Positions 1 to 11,400 of a stretch of DNA of 64,000 nucleotides are shown here, piece by piece. Source of the DNA: Istiophorus platypterus (lineage: Eukaryota; Chordata; Actinopteri; Istiophoriformes; Istiophoridae); assembly GCA_016859345.1 (NCBI GenBank), contig CM029121.1, forward strand, positions 2,068,329-2,132,328. Reading direction: 5' to 3'. Under the pieces are notes generated by a model. It made no database searches. It worked only from the letters and a program-made list of their open reading frames with translations, and was not told the DNA's origin. The position numbers and the translations under genes are program-made. The stretch's first letter is position 1; each line of letters opens with the position of its first letter.

Positions 1-244
1 TTATCTGGGATGAGAAAAGTTAGACCTTCCCACTCAACAATTGTGCAGTTCTAAAGACAAAAAACTTAATGGGAATATTGAATGTGAGAACTGATCCAAT
101 CATCTTTTAAAAGCTGCGTCTGAACCCCTCAGAGCACCTCGTAACAATGGACATTAGAAATAACTGCTTCACAGTTAACATGACTCTATATTTACTGTCC
201 TGATGTAAATCTTTATAAAATGTCAAAATGTGTTTTCGTTCCAG

Positions 245-327
245 AATTCGAAAGGACTCACTATCCAGATGTATTTGCCCGAGAACGCCTTGCAAACAAA
301 ATAGACCTTCCAGAGGCAAGAATACAG
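245..327 (+). CDS. pax6: pax6 homeodomain exon, first part
   Basis: The acceptor is ccag just before 245 and the donor is gtatgt after 327. The exon enters with two bases of a Glu codon and encodes FERTHYPDVFARERLANKID and then LPEARIQ. This is homeodomain residues of about 21-46. Asn stands at homeodomain position 36, where Pax6 usually has Ala. Confidence 0.95.
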
Positions 328-345
328 GTATGTGTGTTGTAGGTG

Positions 346-383
<38 letters not shown>

Positions 384-3300
384 TAATAAAAGCCAGGCAG
401 TCAAGAGCAGATAAGAGATTAATAGTTGAAGCCTTTTGAGTTTGTTTTGTTCCTATTTTTTTGTCCGTGTTTGTTTTTTTAATTTATATTTAGGGGCTTT
501 TTTATAATGTATGCATGGTTGCACGTAAGTGTATGTTTGTGTATAATATGGGTACACGTGTATATCAATAACTAGTTACATTTTTATGAGCTATAGATAG
601 ATTTCCATGTTTATTAATGTAAATTCTGCTATTCAGTTGTCAATTGAGCACAAAAGTGAACATGAAAGCTAATAAACTCAACCTCAAACTCAAAGTTCAA
701 CCTGTCGACCACCAAGGCCATGAAGAGAATCTTTCTATGAGTGACAATTTAGACAAAATCCACAGTTGACATCATTTGCTCTGTGCAAAAATACATTCAA
801 AATTTCAGCCAAAACTAATATGAGGCTTCAGCAGCCTGATTTATATAGATATAGATATACAGGTAACTCTGAACCTGGAGTCTTTTTCAGCCAGGAATTC
901 AAATTTTCAGCTGAAAATAAGAATGTATTATTGCATGGAAAACTGTGGATCAGTCACACTGGAGTGGCTTTAGGGAGGGATCTTTTATAACCAAAATGGG
1001 CAGGAAGAGTAATTACAGTGAACAATAACCTCTAGGTTTACATAAGGACCTATCAGTGTTGCTCTAACATAGACTTGAAAAAGCTTGAACTTATCCTTTA
1101 ACCTTATAAAAAAACATTGTATTTTTTTTTCTTTTCTACTCTTGCATGCATAGGTTTGGTTTTCAAACAGACGAGCAAAGTGGAGAAGAGAGGAGAAACT
1201 GAGAAACCAACGTCGCCAGGTGTCTAACTCCTCCAACCACATCCCCATTAGCAGCAGCTTCAACACCAGTGTTTACCAGCCTCTACCACAACCTACTACA
1301 CCAGGTACTGATGAGGACATAAACTGCTAGTACTTATACTGATTTGTCACAGTAGGAAAAACACAGCTGTCATTAAAAAAAAGGAATGATTACTGTTCTG
1401 TTCAAGTGTCTAAGTAAACCCACTCAGCAGCTAAATACAATTCTGTCATCATTAATTCTATTTTATTACACTTGTGCTTTTCCTATTGGGAAATGACAAT
1501 AGTATCTCTTCTTCAAAAAGCGGGTTGACTAGGGTTATGGTGGATCGTTCGCAGTGGATTCCTTTTGACGTTATATTGAGTAGTTGGATATTGAACCATT
1601 CGTTTCATACTAATTCAACACCATTTGACATGAATTCATATCACGTGTGGTATAACTATGTAATAAAGCTGTGAATTAATGAAAGCAGTCGTCAAATGTC
1701 TGGTCAGATATATAACATTGTGCATATATTTATGGTCGCATGATTCCTGATTTTAGGTGCAAGTTTAGTTTTTTACAGTTTTAGAATGCATTTTATTTAG
1801 ACAAAGTTTACAAAGTTCTTGTATGACTGTTTAGCGAAAATTTAACATTTAAGAGCTTTGGCTTCTTTTGAACAAAGAACAACAAAAAACAACCTTGTAT
1901 TCCTTAAAAAATTAAAAAGATATAATTTTATCATCAGTACTGAAATGCAGGTATTGTATCAGTACTTGTATCCAAACATTTCAAATGATACTTTTGTCTG
2001 GAGTGATTATTGTTATTTTTCTTCATGCTCAATTCTGGAGGTCTGTTGTCTCACTCAAATATACCTAGACATGGTGGCAGGAGGGGCTCAGGATCAAACC
2101 ATTAACCCTAGAATTATTGGATTAGCTGCTCTACCACTGAAGATCAGGTGGTAAAGTCCCAAGTATCACAACTTCAGGTTTACCTACAAAACAATCTCCT
2201 CTCCTGCTCGGAGATATGCTAATACTTATCGTAGGATACTGTACAAATCTCTTAGTTCTCTCCGATTTCTCCTTCCCTATCTCTCCAGTGTCCTTCTCAA
2301 CAGGATCCATGTTGGGAAGGCCAGATCCAGTTCTGTCCAACAGCTACAGTATACCAGCCATGCCCAGCTTCAGTATGGCTGCCAGCCTGCCGATGCAAGT
2401 AAGATTAATTTCCGAGAAAGAGCAACAAGCAACTAATCCACAGTCTGTATACAAGCTCTGGAGCACCTAGAGTTAGAGATGGTATCTTCATGTGTGTCAG
2501 TATCTGATTTCAGCAAAGATATACACGTCATTTCCGTGACCAGTTGATGTTGTTAACTGTAAATGCTCAGCATGAGCCTGCAGCTCTGGCAGTGTTAGTG
2601 CCTTGCTTGTCCCCACCACTCCCGACAGTATGGATGAGTCAGGCAGCCCAGACACAGTGGCTCCAGCAAAAAAAACATGGGTCTGACCAACAAAGAACTT
2701 GAGCCTCGCTAAACTTTTGCCACAGAAGGGTGTGATGTTATGTGGGAATGCAACCAAGCACAAATTCCTGGTACACTACTTTGTGACGCTGCATAGGATA
2801 CCTACTGATTACCTCATCATTCTCATGATGGTGGATAAACAATTGTGGACATTTCCAGCGTTATAAAATGCTTGTGCAGTGTTTTTGTGTCTGATTAGTT
2901 TTGAAACTCATTGACGTACAATATGTCTCAAGCCTCCTGGATAGTATTTCATCAATCAGACAATCTTTATAGAGCCAGACAATCGACATGAAATCTCCCG
3001 TTGTGGGTATCCTAAATAGACCTGGGACCACCAGCAGGGCCAGTGGTGTGAGTTGCACTACCAAGAGAGCTGAAAGCCTCATGGGGAAAAAATATTCACT
3101 TTTAATTTGGAGAGAGAGATGTTGGGAGTTATTGAACATACTTCCTCACAGTCTGCTACGGAGACACTGCAAATTAAAGGTCTTGTGCACTGACTTGACT
3201 CAGCTGTGGTGGTTGCCATTGAATTAGGTGTTAAAGAAATGATAAGCACGAGTCTTTCTTGAGTGAAAATGCCTCTTTGCCCTTATATGGCTCATTACCA

Positions 3301-4415
3301 TAGCTTTACAACAGTTATGTGGCTGTAACTAATCTGGAATGACACCTACCTCCTGGTGAATGGCTCGTCAGGGTGGTAAATTCTGGTGTTTTAATGGGCT
3401 AAATGAATTTTTGTTTCCAGGCGTCCAGTCAGACCTCTTATTCCTGCATGCTGCCCACCAGCCCCACTGTAAATGGAAGAAGTTATGAGACATATACTCC
3501 TCCACACATGCAGTCGCACATCAACAGCCAGTCAATGACATCCTCTGCAACGTCGTCAACAGGTAGGACGTTACCCAACTGGCTACTGTTTGATTCTCTA
3601 AGTGCCCTCCCCTCCCCTCTGCATGTGCTAACAGGATGTGTGTTAATACATAGTTAGATGACACAGGGTAAGAATTAATTCAGATTTTTCAATTGTCAAG
3701 CATCAAGTTTCTTAAACACAAACATGATGATGATCAATGATGTATTGATTAAAACATGGCCCTCCTGAAAACTCGTAACTCTTAAACAGGTATTAATTCT
3801 GAGCTGCCACTTTGAGTGATTCGATCTCTTTTTTTCTTACAAATCGACCTACTTGAGCTGCATACAAGTATAAATTTTTCTTAAGTCACTTTTCAATGAT
3901 TCGATTATGTGGGTTGTGCCATGTTCCAGACAACACCATGAATTTATCATGCCCCATTTTTATATGCAATTCAACAAAATTCAACATTTGTCACGTCCAA
4001 TATTTTTGGAAACTGTGAAACATCTATTCATGTCAACATTCAGGTTGTGTGGGTCATTCGCAGGTGTTTCTTTTTTTGATTGTTGGTGCGACCAATCTTA
4101 CATCCTCAACAACCTTCCCCTTAGCTCTTTGCAAGACATCTGCACAGTTTCATTAATTCAGACGCCCCCTGTGAACTTTCTCTGGTATGGAAAGACCTGA
4201 ATCTGCTCGTATCTTTAACTTGACATTAACTTAATTTGTATATTTGTGTTGCCTCTAAAATTCGCTTCGTATTCAGTCAAAACACACCTTTAAATTTTAT
4301 GTAACCTCTGTCTGCTCTCCTTTTCTCAGGTCTAATTTCCCCTGGTGTGTCAGTTCCAGTCCAAGTTCCCGGAAGTGAAGCGGACATGTCACAGTACTGG
4401 CCACGCCTGCAGTGA
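245..4415 (+). CDS. pax6: pax6, C-terminal half (5 coding exons)
   Basis: Paired-box/homeodomain transcription factor that controls eye, brain, olfactory and pancreas development in the nucleus. The window starts inside the gene and shows exons 245-327, 1154-1304, 2289-2398, 3421-3562 and 4330-4415, all with AG/GT boundaries and compatible phases, giving about 189 residues. They cover homeodomain helices 2-3 (WFSNRRAKWRREEK, with Ser50 and Asn51 of the DNA-recognition helix) and the whole Pro/Ser/Thr-rich transactivation tail, ending in the invariant MSQYWPRLQ. The tail is more diverged than in the common vertebrate protein: SMLGRPDPVLSNSYS replaces the usual SMLGRTDTALTNTYS, and Gln is followed directly by ASSQTSYSCM. 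That suggests the second teleost full-length copy (pax6b/Pax6.3), but I did not test this. The paired box and promoters lie before base 1. Confidence 0.95.
328..1153 (+). other. pax6: pax6 intron
   Basis: Intron between the two homeodomain exons. It holds a (TG)n tract at 349-381 and nothing else recognisable. It is AT-rich and ends in a long pyrimidine stretch before the acceptor at 1152-1153. Confidence 0.85.
1154..1304 (+). CDS. pax6: pax6 homeodomain recognition-helix exon
   Basis: Encodes VWFSNRRAKWRREEKLRNQR and continues RQVSNSSNHIPISSSF to PLPQPTTP. It finishes the homeodomain and starts the PST domain, and ends in phase 1 (final G) before gtactg. Most vertebrate Pax6 proteins have RQASN; Val here is a small divergence. 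Confidence 0.95.
1305..2288 (+). other. pax6: pax6 intron
   Basis: AT-rich intron. Its only recognisable content is a probable tRNA-derived SINE fragment near 2035-2155. The rest shows no coding signal. Confidence 0.8.
2035..2155 (-). repeat. Probable tRNA-derived SINE fragment in a pax6 intron
   Basis: Read on the - strand, the segment has an A-box-like stretch (agtggtagagcagc) and about 30 bases on a B-box-like GGTTTGATCC. A tail follows that resembles the 'tgtcnaagtgtccttgagcaagacactgaa' body of common fish tRNA-SINEs. It is degenerate and I infer the family from memory. Confidence 0.5.
2289..2398 (+). CDS. pax6: pax6 PST-domain exon
   Basis: Completes the split Val codon, then encodes SFSTGSMLGRPDPVLSNSYS and IPAMPSFSMAASLPMQ, ending in phase 0 before gtaag. 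The frame and the landmarks SMLGR, MPSF and LPMQ match the known Pax6 exon, but many positions between them differ from the usual vertebrate sequence. Confidence 0.93.
2399..3420 (+). other. pax6: pax6 intron
   Basis: No repeat or coding signal that I recognise. Short open frames here on both strands are not supported by splice sites or by any known family. Confidence 0.8.
3421..3562 (+). CDS. pax6: pax6 PST-domain exon
   Basis: Starts after tttccag and encodes ASSQTSYSCMLPTSPTVNGR and then SYETYTPPHMQSHINSQSM up to SSTG. It ends in phase 1 before gtagg. The block YSCMLPTSP..NGRSY.TYTPPHMQ is diagnostic for Pax6. The proline-rich PPVPSQ stretch found before it in other Pax6 proteins is absent. 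Confidence 0.95.
3563..4329 (+). other. pax6: pax6 last intron
   Basis: No recognisable element. The intron ends with a pyrimidine-rich tract and cag at 4327-4329. Confidence 0.8.
4330..4415 (+). CDS. pax6: pax6 terminal coding exon
   Basis: Encodes LISPGVSVPVQVPGSEADMS and then QYWPRLQ with a TGA stop at 4413-4415. This is the most conserved end of the Pax6 transactivation domain. Ala replaces the usual Pro in GSEPDMSQYW. Confidence 0.96.
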
Positions 4416-5340
4416 TGTCATTTCTAATGGCAATTGTTCTTGCCTGCAGTGACTGCAGCAACAGCACACGTAGGACATCAAAGTGTGTTCTATCCCTACA
4501 TTACAGCTTCAGTGTCAAAAAGGACCTGTCATTGACTAAAACAGACTGCACTGCAGCCGAATGAATATGAAGAAAAGACTCTCATTACGAGAATGTTCAA
4601 ACCAAAATCTGGAGACAAGCAGGACAGGAAATTGAAGGATTTTAACATTACCGTAGACTTTTAAAAGTTCTGTTACGCCTGGATCAAAGGTCTTGGGGAA
4701 TCCTCTCTCCACATCACCTCCATCTGCTGCCATTCAAAGTCTGGCTGGTGAGGACAATCTGGCACTAGCTCAGATTGAAAAGCTCGAGCCTGAGCTGTAC
4801 TCAGGAAGCTCGAAGGTGGACCGTCCTTTGGTAAGAATCAAACCCGGACAGGAATACCCTGCCATTCGGACATTCTGTGGGAAGGTATATTACCTCTACT
4901 TTCAGTTCCTAATTTATATCATGTAGGTGTATTTGTAGCAAAAACAAAGATGTTGACTGAAACGTAAAGGGAAGAACTTAAAGAAACTTGAAATTAATTG
5001 TATGCTGTGAAATTGTTTCATCAGCAGATTCCAAAAGCCCTCTCCAGGATGTGTATAGAATTTCAGAGTATGGAATCTGGTTATATGTGTTTGGTATTGT
5101 AAAAACCCTGACCTGGTGGTCAGCTAACTGGCATGGACTCTGATTTTGAACTGGGAAGCTCTGTTTCAGGGTTGGGGGTATCCAGAGATTCAACAGTAAA
5201 CAGAACAAACACTTTGCTAGCTTATAAAATGTGAGCATTAGATTGTGCCGGGGATGTATATCTGTCTCTGATTTCAAAGTGTAAAGTATTTGTCTTCTAC
5301 AGTGGTCGGGGGGGGGGGGTTCCATAATAAAGTTATTTCA
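4416..5340 (+). other. pax6: Probable pax6 3'UTR region
   Basis: Sequence following the stop codon. A canonical AATAAA lies at 5326-5331 and another at about 6057, so a 3'UTR of roughly 0.9 kb is plausible, but the real cleavage site cannot be seen. An unexplained coding-like frame lies inside (4657-4884) and a G run at 5308-5319. Confidence 0.5.
4657..4884 (+). other. Unidentified coding-like open frame in the pax6 3' flank
   Basis: An open + frame follows the TAG at 4654-4656 and reads through SVTPGSKVLGNP, EDNLALAQIEKLEPELYSG and KVDRPLVRIKPGQEYPAIRT to FCGK. A donor-like AAG|gtatat follows at 4884, and acceptor-like AG dinucleotides lie near its start. The composition (balanced charged residues, few low-complexity runs) looks protein-like, unlike most frames here. 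I do not recognise the family. It could be a fossil exon, a retro-copied fragment, a second-gene exon or chance. The opposite strand has stops in the same stretch. Confidence 0.3.
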
Positions 5341-7300
5341 ATTATACTCCTTGTTACATTCTATATTATTATATGAATGTATTTGTAACATGTTTGTTAT
5401 TTTTTTAATCAGCCCTGCTGCACTTGAATTTACATATTTTTAAAAGAAGTAAAAGCCCATGAGAAAGGCCCTGATCTGCAGTGGAATCCAGCCTCCATCC
5501 CTCCAGTAGAGACTTGGAAAATCTGAACTTGTGTATCAAAGATCTGTGTATGGTGGGAAATACAAAACACACCAAAAACCTTGGCACAAGGTTGGCTGCT
5601 GGTCAACGCGTACACCAACAAGACGCTGAAGGTGTTCAGTGCGTGCTACTTAGCCAGTTTTTTGGGGGGTTTTTGGAGGTGGCACAATGACCAGCGTATG
5701 CAGCGCTCTGATGATTAAGTATTATTCTGACCTTGAAATTTGCTTTGGCTGTCTGCCTGGTACTTTGATGCCAAGTATAGAGCAAACATTGCACAGGTAG
5801 GATTAGAGGAACAAACAAGTAGGAAGTTAAGAAAATGAGGCACTGTAAAGGGAATTGTTGGTATTTTGGTTGAAATTGTTACTTAGATTTTGTGCTGAGA
5901 AAAAATCTCTATGTCACTCCATCACTTTGGTGATTCTTTCAAGTACCAAGTACTTAGAGTGAATATGCATCAGTAACAGGATAATGGACAAAATATGAAT
6001 AAACAGTTTTAACTAAACACTCTCCAACCAGTAGATGTGTTTAAAACAGCATTAAAAATAAAGATTTACTGTGGTTAAAGCAGAACATCAGTAAATCAGT
6101 CTCATTAATTCCTTCATTTATCTATAATGAATATGAGTTATTCTTACAGTATCTGTTGCCCACAGCTGCTTTATAATGGATGAAAAGTTTCTCCTTCAGT
6201 AATTAAATGTTTAATGTTAATTAACGTGTTAATAAATCTGAGCACAGTGCTCTGATTACCTGAAAATAGCACCAGGCTGCTACAGAAAAATCACACATAC
6301 CTCTGCACATGTGCGAGGGCCCATTATAACTTGGTAGTCTGCTTATTTATGATTAACTTGATTCATTAAGGAAACCACCTTACAAATTTTTTCATATTTT
6401 TTTTGGCTTTTAATGCCTTATAGTGCAAACTCTGCTCTCAAATAGTAGGATACTATCTCATAATGTAAAATGTGAGATAATGGAACAGAATTAAGATTCA
6501 AATAAATTTGAATCTAAATAAATAAATTTGAAACTATTTTTTCATTATTGTCACTGTAAAAATTAACCTAAAAAAATGTTCAACCTGCCTTTTGCCTTCT
6601 TTACAAAACAGTAGAGGCTACTGGAAATGGCAAATCTGTTTTTGCACCCAAGACCTCCTGCTTTGTTCACGCCTTCGCACTTGTGATTATAATGGCATTG
6701 GAATGGCAGATTGGAATAATTTCTCCAGAGTTGAGGGACAAACAGTGGAATTGGGATATACCCCAAAAACAAACAAGTGGTGGTGAGGGCTGTTATCTTG
6801 CAGCATGAAGCTCCTGGGTTCTCACCTACTGGCCAACTAGGGTGTTCATGTGCTGACTTTGCATGCTTAAACTATCTCTCTCTCTCTGTGGCTCTTCAGT
6901 GAGCCAGAAATTATTAAATTAATACAATGCAAAATGTCAAAATTTCATAATTGGCCTGTAAGTGTTACTATAACCACAAATTAAAGTCACCATATGGATT
7001 CTAGCTATAGTTAGGCTAAACCTTTTGATAATTAATGGGTAGTACTGTAGTACTACATATTTACACTTACCAGGCACTTTAGTAGGAGCACTTAAAACCT
7101 GCAGAGGGCGGCTAGAGGAGAGAGGAGAGAGACAAGAAAGCACAAAACTACAGTAGAGAGAAGTATTTTTGAGATATTAATACACACAGGGAGAGAGGGG
7201 GAGGCGGAGGAAAGGGAAGCTCAGTGCATCATGGGAGGTCCCCCAGTAGTCTAGGCCTATAGCAGCATAGTGAGGGGATGGCTCGAGATAATGATGAGCC
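4885..7300. other. Non-coding flank downstream of pax6
   Basis: No gene found. The stretch contains one homeobox-motif-rich island (6100-6290) and a degenerate SINE-like piece around 6780-6870. A short frame at 5581-5650 (LLVNAYTNKTLKVFSACYL) looks faintly coding but has no support. Confidence 0.6.
6100..6290. promoter_or_regulatory. Candidate conserved non-coding element (homeodomain-site cluster)
   Basis: Dense TAATTA/TTAATTAA-type sites (cagtaattaaatg, gttaattaacg) sit beside a mixed-composition block, ctgagcacagtgctctgatt, that looks constrained rather than repetitive. It lies 1.7 kb past the pax6 stop, where tetrapod PAX6 has downstream enhancers. This is composition-based inference only. 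Confidence 0.35.
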
Positions 7301-7304
7301 AGTT

Positions 7305-7545
7305 CTAACCATAAGCTTTATCAAAGAGGAAGGATTTAAGCCGAGTCTTTAATGTGGAGAGGGCGTCTGCCTCCTGGACCCAAACTGGAAGATGGTTCCA
7401 CAGCAGAGGAGCCTGATAACTGAAGGCTCTGCCTCCTAATCTACTCATGGTGACTCTAGGAACCACTAGTAGGCCTGTGTTCTGGGAATGAAGTGTTTGA
7501 CTGGGATAGTAAGGTACTGTGTTCATGAAACCAATAAAGTAAAAA
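7305..7545 (-). pseudogene. LINE (L2-type) reverse transcriptase C-terminus fragment
   Basis: On the - strand the frame reads VVPRVTMSRLGGRAFSYQAP, then LLWNHLPVWVQEADALSTLK and TRLKSFLFDKAYG. This is the familiar C-terminal signature (GxRAFxxxAPxLWNxLP ... FKxxLKxxLF) of L2/CR1-like fish LINE polyproteins. Only this end survives, typical of 5' truncation. Confidence 0.7.
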
Positions 7546-7844
7546 AAAAAATAAATCAAACTTTAAATATTAAAAGTAATAGTTACATGTCCCTGAAGAT
7601 GGATGACAAATTAAATGAAAAGCTGGATTAAATCAAAAGAAAAAAACATCTGAATGCTTCAACTGCAACTCCCTGGTAGATAAATGTAGCGCTTCATTTG
7701 CTCAACAGAGTTTCAACTTCCTCAGTCGATATGAATTGTGTGAACTTAGGTTCGGTCCCTCTGAGGCTAGCAACAGAAAATGGCAATGAACTAGACACTG
7801 GCGTTCAGAATACTGAAAAAAATTGCAATATTAGCATGCACACA

Positions 7845-7847
<3 letters not shown>

Positions 7848-7909
<62 letters not shown>
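7848..7909. repeat. (CA)n microsatellite
   Basis: About 30 uninterrupted CA units. The TH-repeat open frame across it is an artefact of the dinucleotide. Confidence 0.98.
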
Positions 7910-7911
<2 letters not shown>

Positions 7912-8194
7912 CCCTCAAAGGTTCACACAAATTTCATACACTGCAAATTCAGAAGTGAGCCATTGTTGAAAAGAAAAAAAAACTATTCACTGGCTCTCTC
8001 CCTCTGTTTCATTCATTCATTCAGCACGTCATTTCTTTCTGTATCCCATCGGCCAGCGGGTGGCTGCAAAATGAGAATGGGGTCAACCTCTCCTCATTTA
8101 CCTAACAAAAGGCTGGAAAAAAAAGAGAGAGAAAGAAGAGCTGACGGCTGTCACAGAGAGAAAGAGAGAGGGGATCCAAGACAGATGACCTGCA

Positions 8195-8335
8195 GCTTCA
8201 CTCTGAAAAGTTTCATTCCATTACATCTCACACAATCCACATCATGTCAGCACCTATCAATTACTGTCTGCATCAAACGGCATTATGGGAACTCTAATCA
8301 TCATTTGGAGAGTGATCAATGATGGCTTCCTACCC
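8195..8335. promoter_or_regulatory. Candidate conserved non-coding element
   Basis: Mixed-composition block containing ctatcaattactgtc, ggcattatgggaactctaat and gtgatcaatgatggc, sandwiched between microsatellites. It has several TAAT/ATTA cores and no repeat signature. Inferred from composition and position only. Confidence 0.35.
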
Positions 8336-8393
8336 TCCATCACTGATGATGATGATGACAAGATCATTAGGTTATTCTGGTTATAACGGGGCT

Positions 8394-8398
<5 letters not shown>

Positions 8399-8461
<63 letters not shown>
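8399..8461. repeat. (GT)n microsatellite
   Basis: About 31 uninterrupted GT units. Confidence 0.98.
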
Positions 8462-8467
<6 letters not shown>

Positions 8468-11400
8468 AAGGTAATGTACCACACCCTGCAGTTTTTTTAG
8501 GGCTTTTAACACAACATGCAGTTTCTCTCACTAGATCCACATCTCTTCTCATTCAGCTTGAGCTGTATTCAATATAATACATGAGATGGAAAATCTAGTT
8601 TCATTTTGGCCACACCCACAGGAAGTAGGACTTGAACTGAATTTAAATCACAAGAAGTAACAATTATGTTTTAGGCATTTTAACCTTCATTACAACTACC
8701 TGAAAAATTACATTCATATTCATTAAAAAGAAATGTTTTGATTGTAATGATGTTACAGTTAACATTCTCCATTATTAAGACTCTCACACCCGCGATTAAG
8801 GTGAACAATAACTGTTAATCACAGCTGCTGATTTAAAACTTCAGTCAAACTTCAGTATTTTGTTCATGCTGGATATGGAAAGAGGCTGGCAAGCTCCTGG
8901 CAAAAGCTTTCTACAGGTCTGCACACACACTCCTCTCCAGAGATATTACAAAATAGAGCACTGTACAAAATATTGTAGGAAACCACCAAAAGTACTCTGT
9001 GGTTCAGGCAACCTGCATACGCATCATGTGGCTGAAGGCTATTATATGAGAAAAAATAAACAAAAATATATTCAGTGTACATATAAATCAATAGCCTCAA
9101 TCAGGCAGGATGTGTCCATTGTCAATTTGCAAATTTCCATTATTCCCAACACACAAAACTTGTAGATCATGTTCATCCTGTGTTTTCATGGGTGTTTCTG
9201 ATTCCTGTGACGTACAGTAAACATCTATATTTTTGCTTAAAAATTCATTGATCGCTTTACCAATTTGGCATGCACAAAGCGTGCTAACACTACCCAGCTT
9301 GTGGCTCTGAAAAGGTAGCATGACGCTAACTGCCAGTCATCGGCAATAAATAGTTTTGAAACCAAACCAATGAAGGCAATTTATTCTTTTATTTTTTTAT
9401 GCTTATTTCCATTGATAAAATGGAAGTAAAAGGTCTTTTAGCCTGTTTGCCTAAACTTTGACCACCTCTTGTAGATCTTGGGTCTGGTCTGGGACTTTTT
9501 CCCTGTCCATCTCTCCTGCTGTGTAGGACAGCAATGTTACAGTTTTGCCCGTCGACACATAACAGATCTATGAGGAGAAATATGCTACTGGATCAGTCAA
9601 AGTAGCTTGTTTCTCTACAAGTGGCATTAATTTTTCAACTGTTTTTTTTTCTCCAGATGTTCAAATAAAAAATAAATGCTCAAATACTCAATATTTTTTA
9701 TAAGCATTTGGTGTTTTGTTTAACCGCCTGTCCTCACAGATCCACGGTTAAATCTGTCAGTTCAGTTCAAATGATATTCTGTTTATTACATTTATTTTTA
9801 TATTGTCATCAAATACTGTTTTGGAAACCTGCTATCTCTGATTTTTTACTTGAATTTGCAGAGACAATAACTAATAACTGAGTAATGAGTAATGAACAAG
9901 TTGTTACTGGCTTGTGCTGCTCAGCGGCTGTTTCAGAGTTAATAAAGAGAGATTTATGCAGAGAGTAGTCATTACTCCGTTTCACAGATAATTATGATCT
10001 ATTCATTACCTAATGATTCATTAATATAGTGTTTCCCAGTCACTTCTGAAATAACTCATCATTTTCTAATATGTGGTCTTCAATGTGGAGTTCTTTAGGA
10101 ACTACTCATCAAAGATTCATTAGTTTTTAGGTCGTTCCTGATTCTTTCCTCACTTGTTCCTCAGCAACCGCTCACATTTTCGCGTATCTTATTGTAAAGC
10201 GTTATCCTAAAAAACACTGGACTATAACATGGGAGACTGCTGTTAGCTTCCTGTTTCAAACCAATAGACAACTTTGTAAACACAACCGCAGTCACGCCAT
10301 AACCTTAACCATGTGTTAATTACGGTAACCATGACAATAAAGCTCACTCAACCCTTGATGTTGGGGTTATTTTAACCTAAACTGTGATTATTTCTTCATC
10401 CTTACCAAGTCGTTTTTGTGACTAAATATAACCAAGACTTGACCATAGTGGTGTCACATCATACCATAAAACAGTTTTTTTCTTCAACAGTATTTGTAAT
10501 GATTTTAGAAGGCACAGATAAATGATGTTGTCCTGCTGACAGGGGCATCAGGTCAAAAAACAAGTATGTGTCTTTCGAGAGGGAATGGAGCATATAATTT
10601 AATTCAGAAGAATATCTGGGAATAAAAAGCATTTAGAGGAAAAAACCTTCGAATTTAAAAATCACAAATGTCCATCAAGAAACGTTCAAGGACTCCAGTA
10701 TTAAATAATAACAATAATGATAAAAAGAACCACAAAATTACAAAGTGACATGGTGCATTTTTATGTCAGAATAAATTGTAGCCATAAAAGCAAAGCACAT
10801 GGTCTAGAATAATACTCAGACAGGCTGTGGCACCAAAATAGTCATTGGGGCCCAAAGTGTGGCAAGATAAGATTCACCACACCATCACACCACCACCAGC
10901 CTGGACTGTTTACACAAGGCAGGTTGGGTCCATGGATTCATGCCTTTGACTCCAGATTCTGAACCAACCATCTGCTGCCTCAGCAGAAATCCAGACCAGG
11001 CTAAGCTTCCAGTCGTCAACTGTCCAGTTCTGGTGAACCTGTGTCCACTGCAGCCTCGGGTTTCTGTTCCACTCGTGGACTTTTATGCAGGAGCCTGGAT
11101 TTTGCGTCCTGTTAAAGGCCGAAATTAATGATTTTTTTTTTTGTCACCTGTAACCACAATCTTTCCACAATCTTTCCCATCCTAAAGTTTTAAAGGACAG
11201 ATATTTCAAAAAGAATAAAACTTGAAACTGTTGACACTGAAATATCAGAAACTTCATGGTTCCTCAATTTGACTTGAGTCATTTAAGGTTGTCAAATTTT
11301 ATTTGCGGGATTTTTGTTAGATTTAGTCTAGTTTTAGTCAACAAAAATATGAGACTTTTAGTCTAATTTTCATGAGTGAAATTTTGCTAAGTTTTGGCTT

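Noticed and set aside
4536..4733. Open - frame MAADGGDVERGF... opposite the unidentified + frame
   Set aside because: No acceptor or donor in phase that I can see, and stops upstream; the + reading looks more protein-like.
6666..6680. TTCACGCC as a Pax6 paired-domain site
   Set aside because: Breaks the consensus right after the core and lies in a degenerate repeat-like segment.
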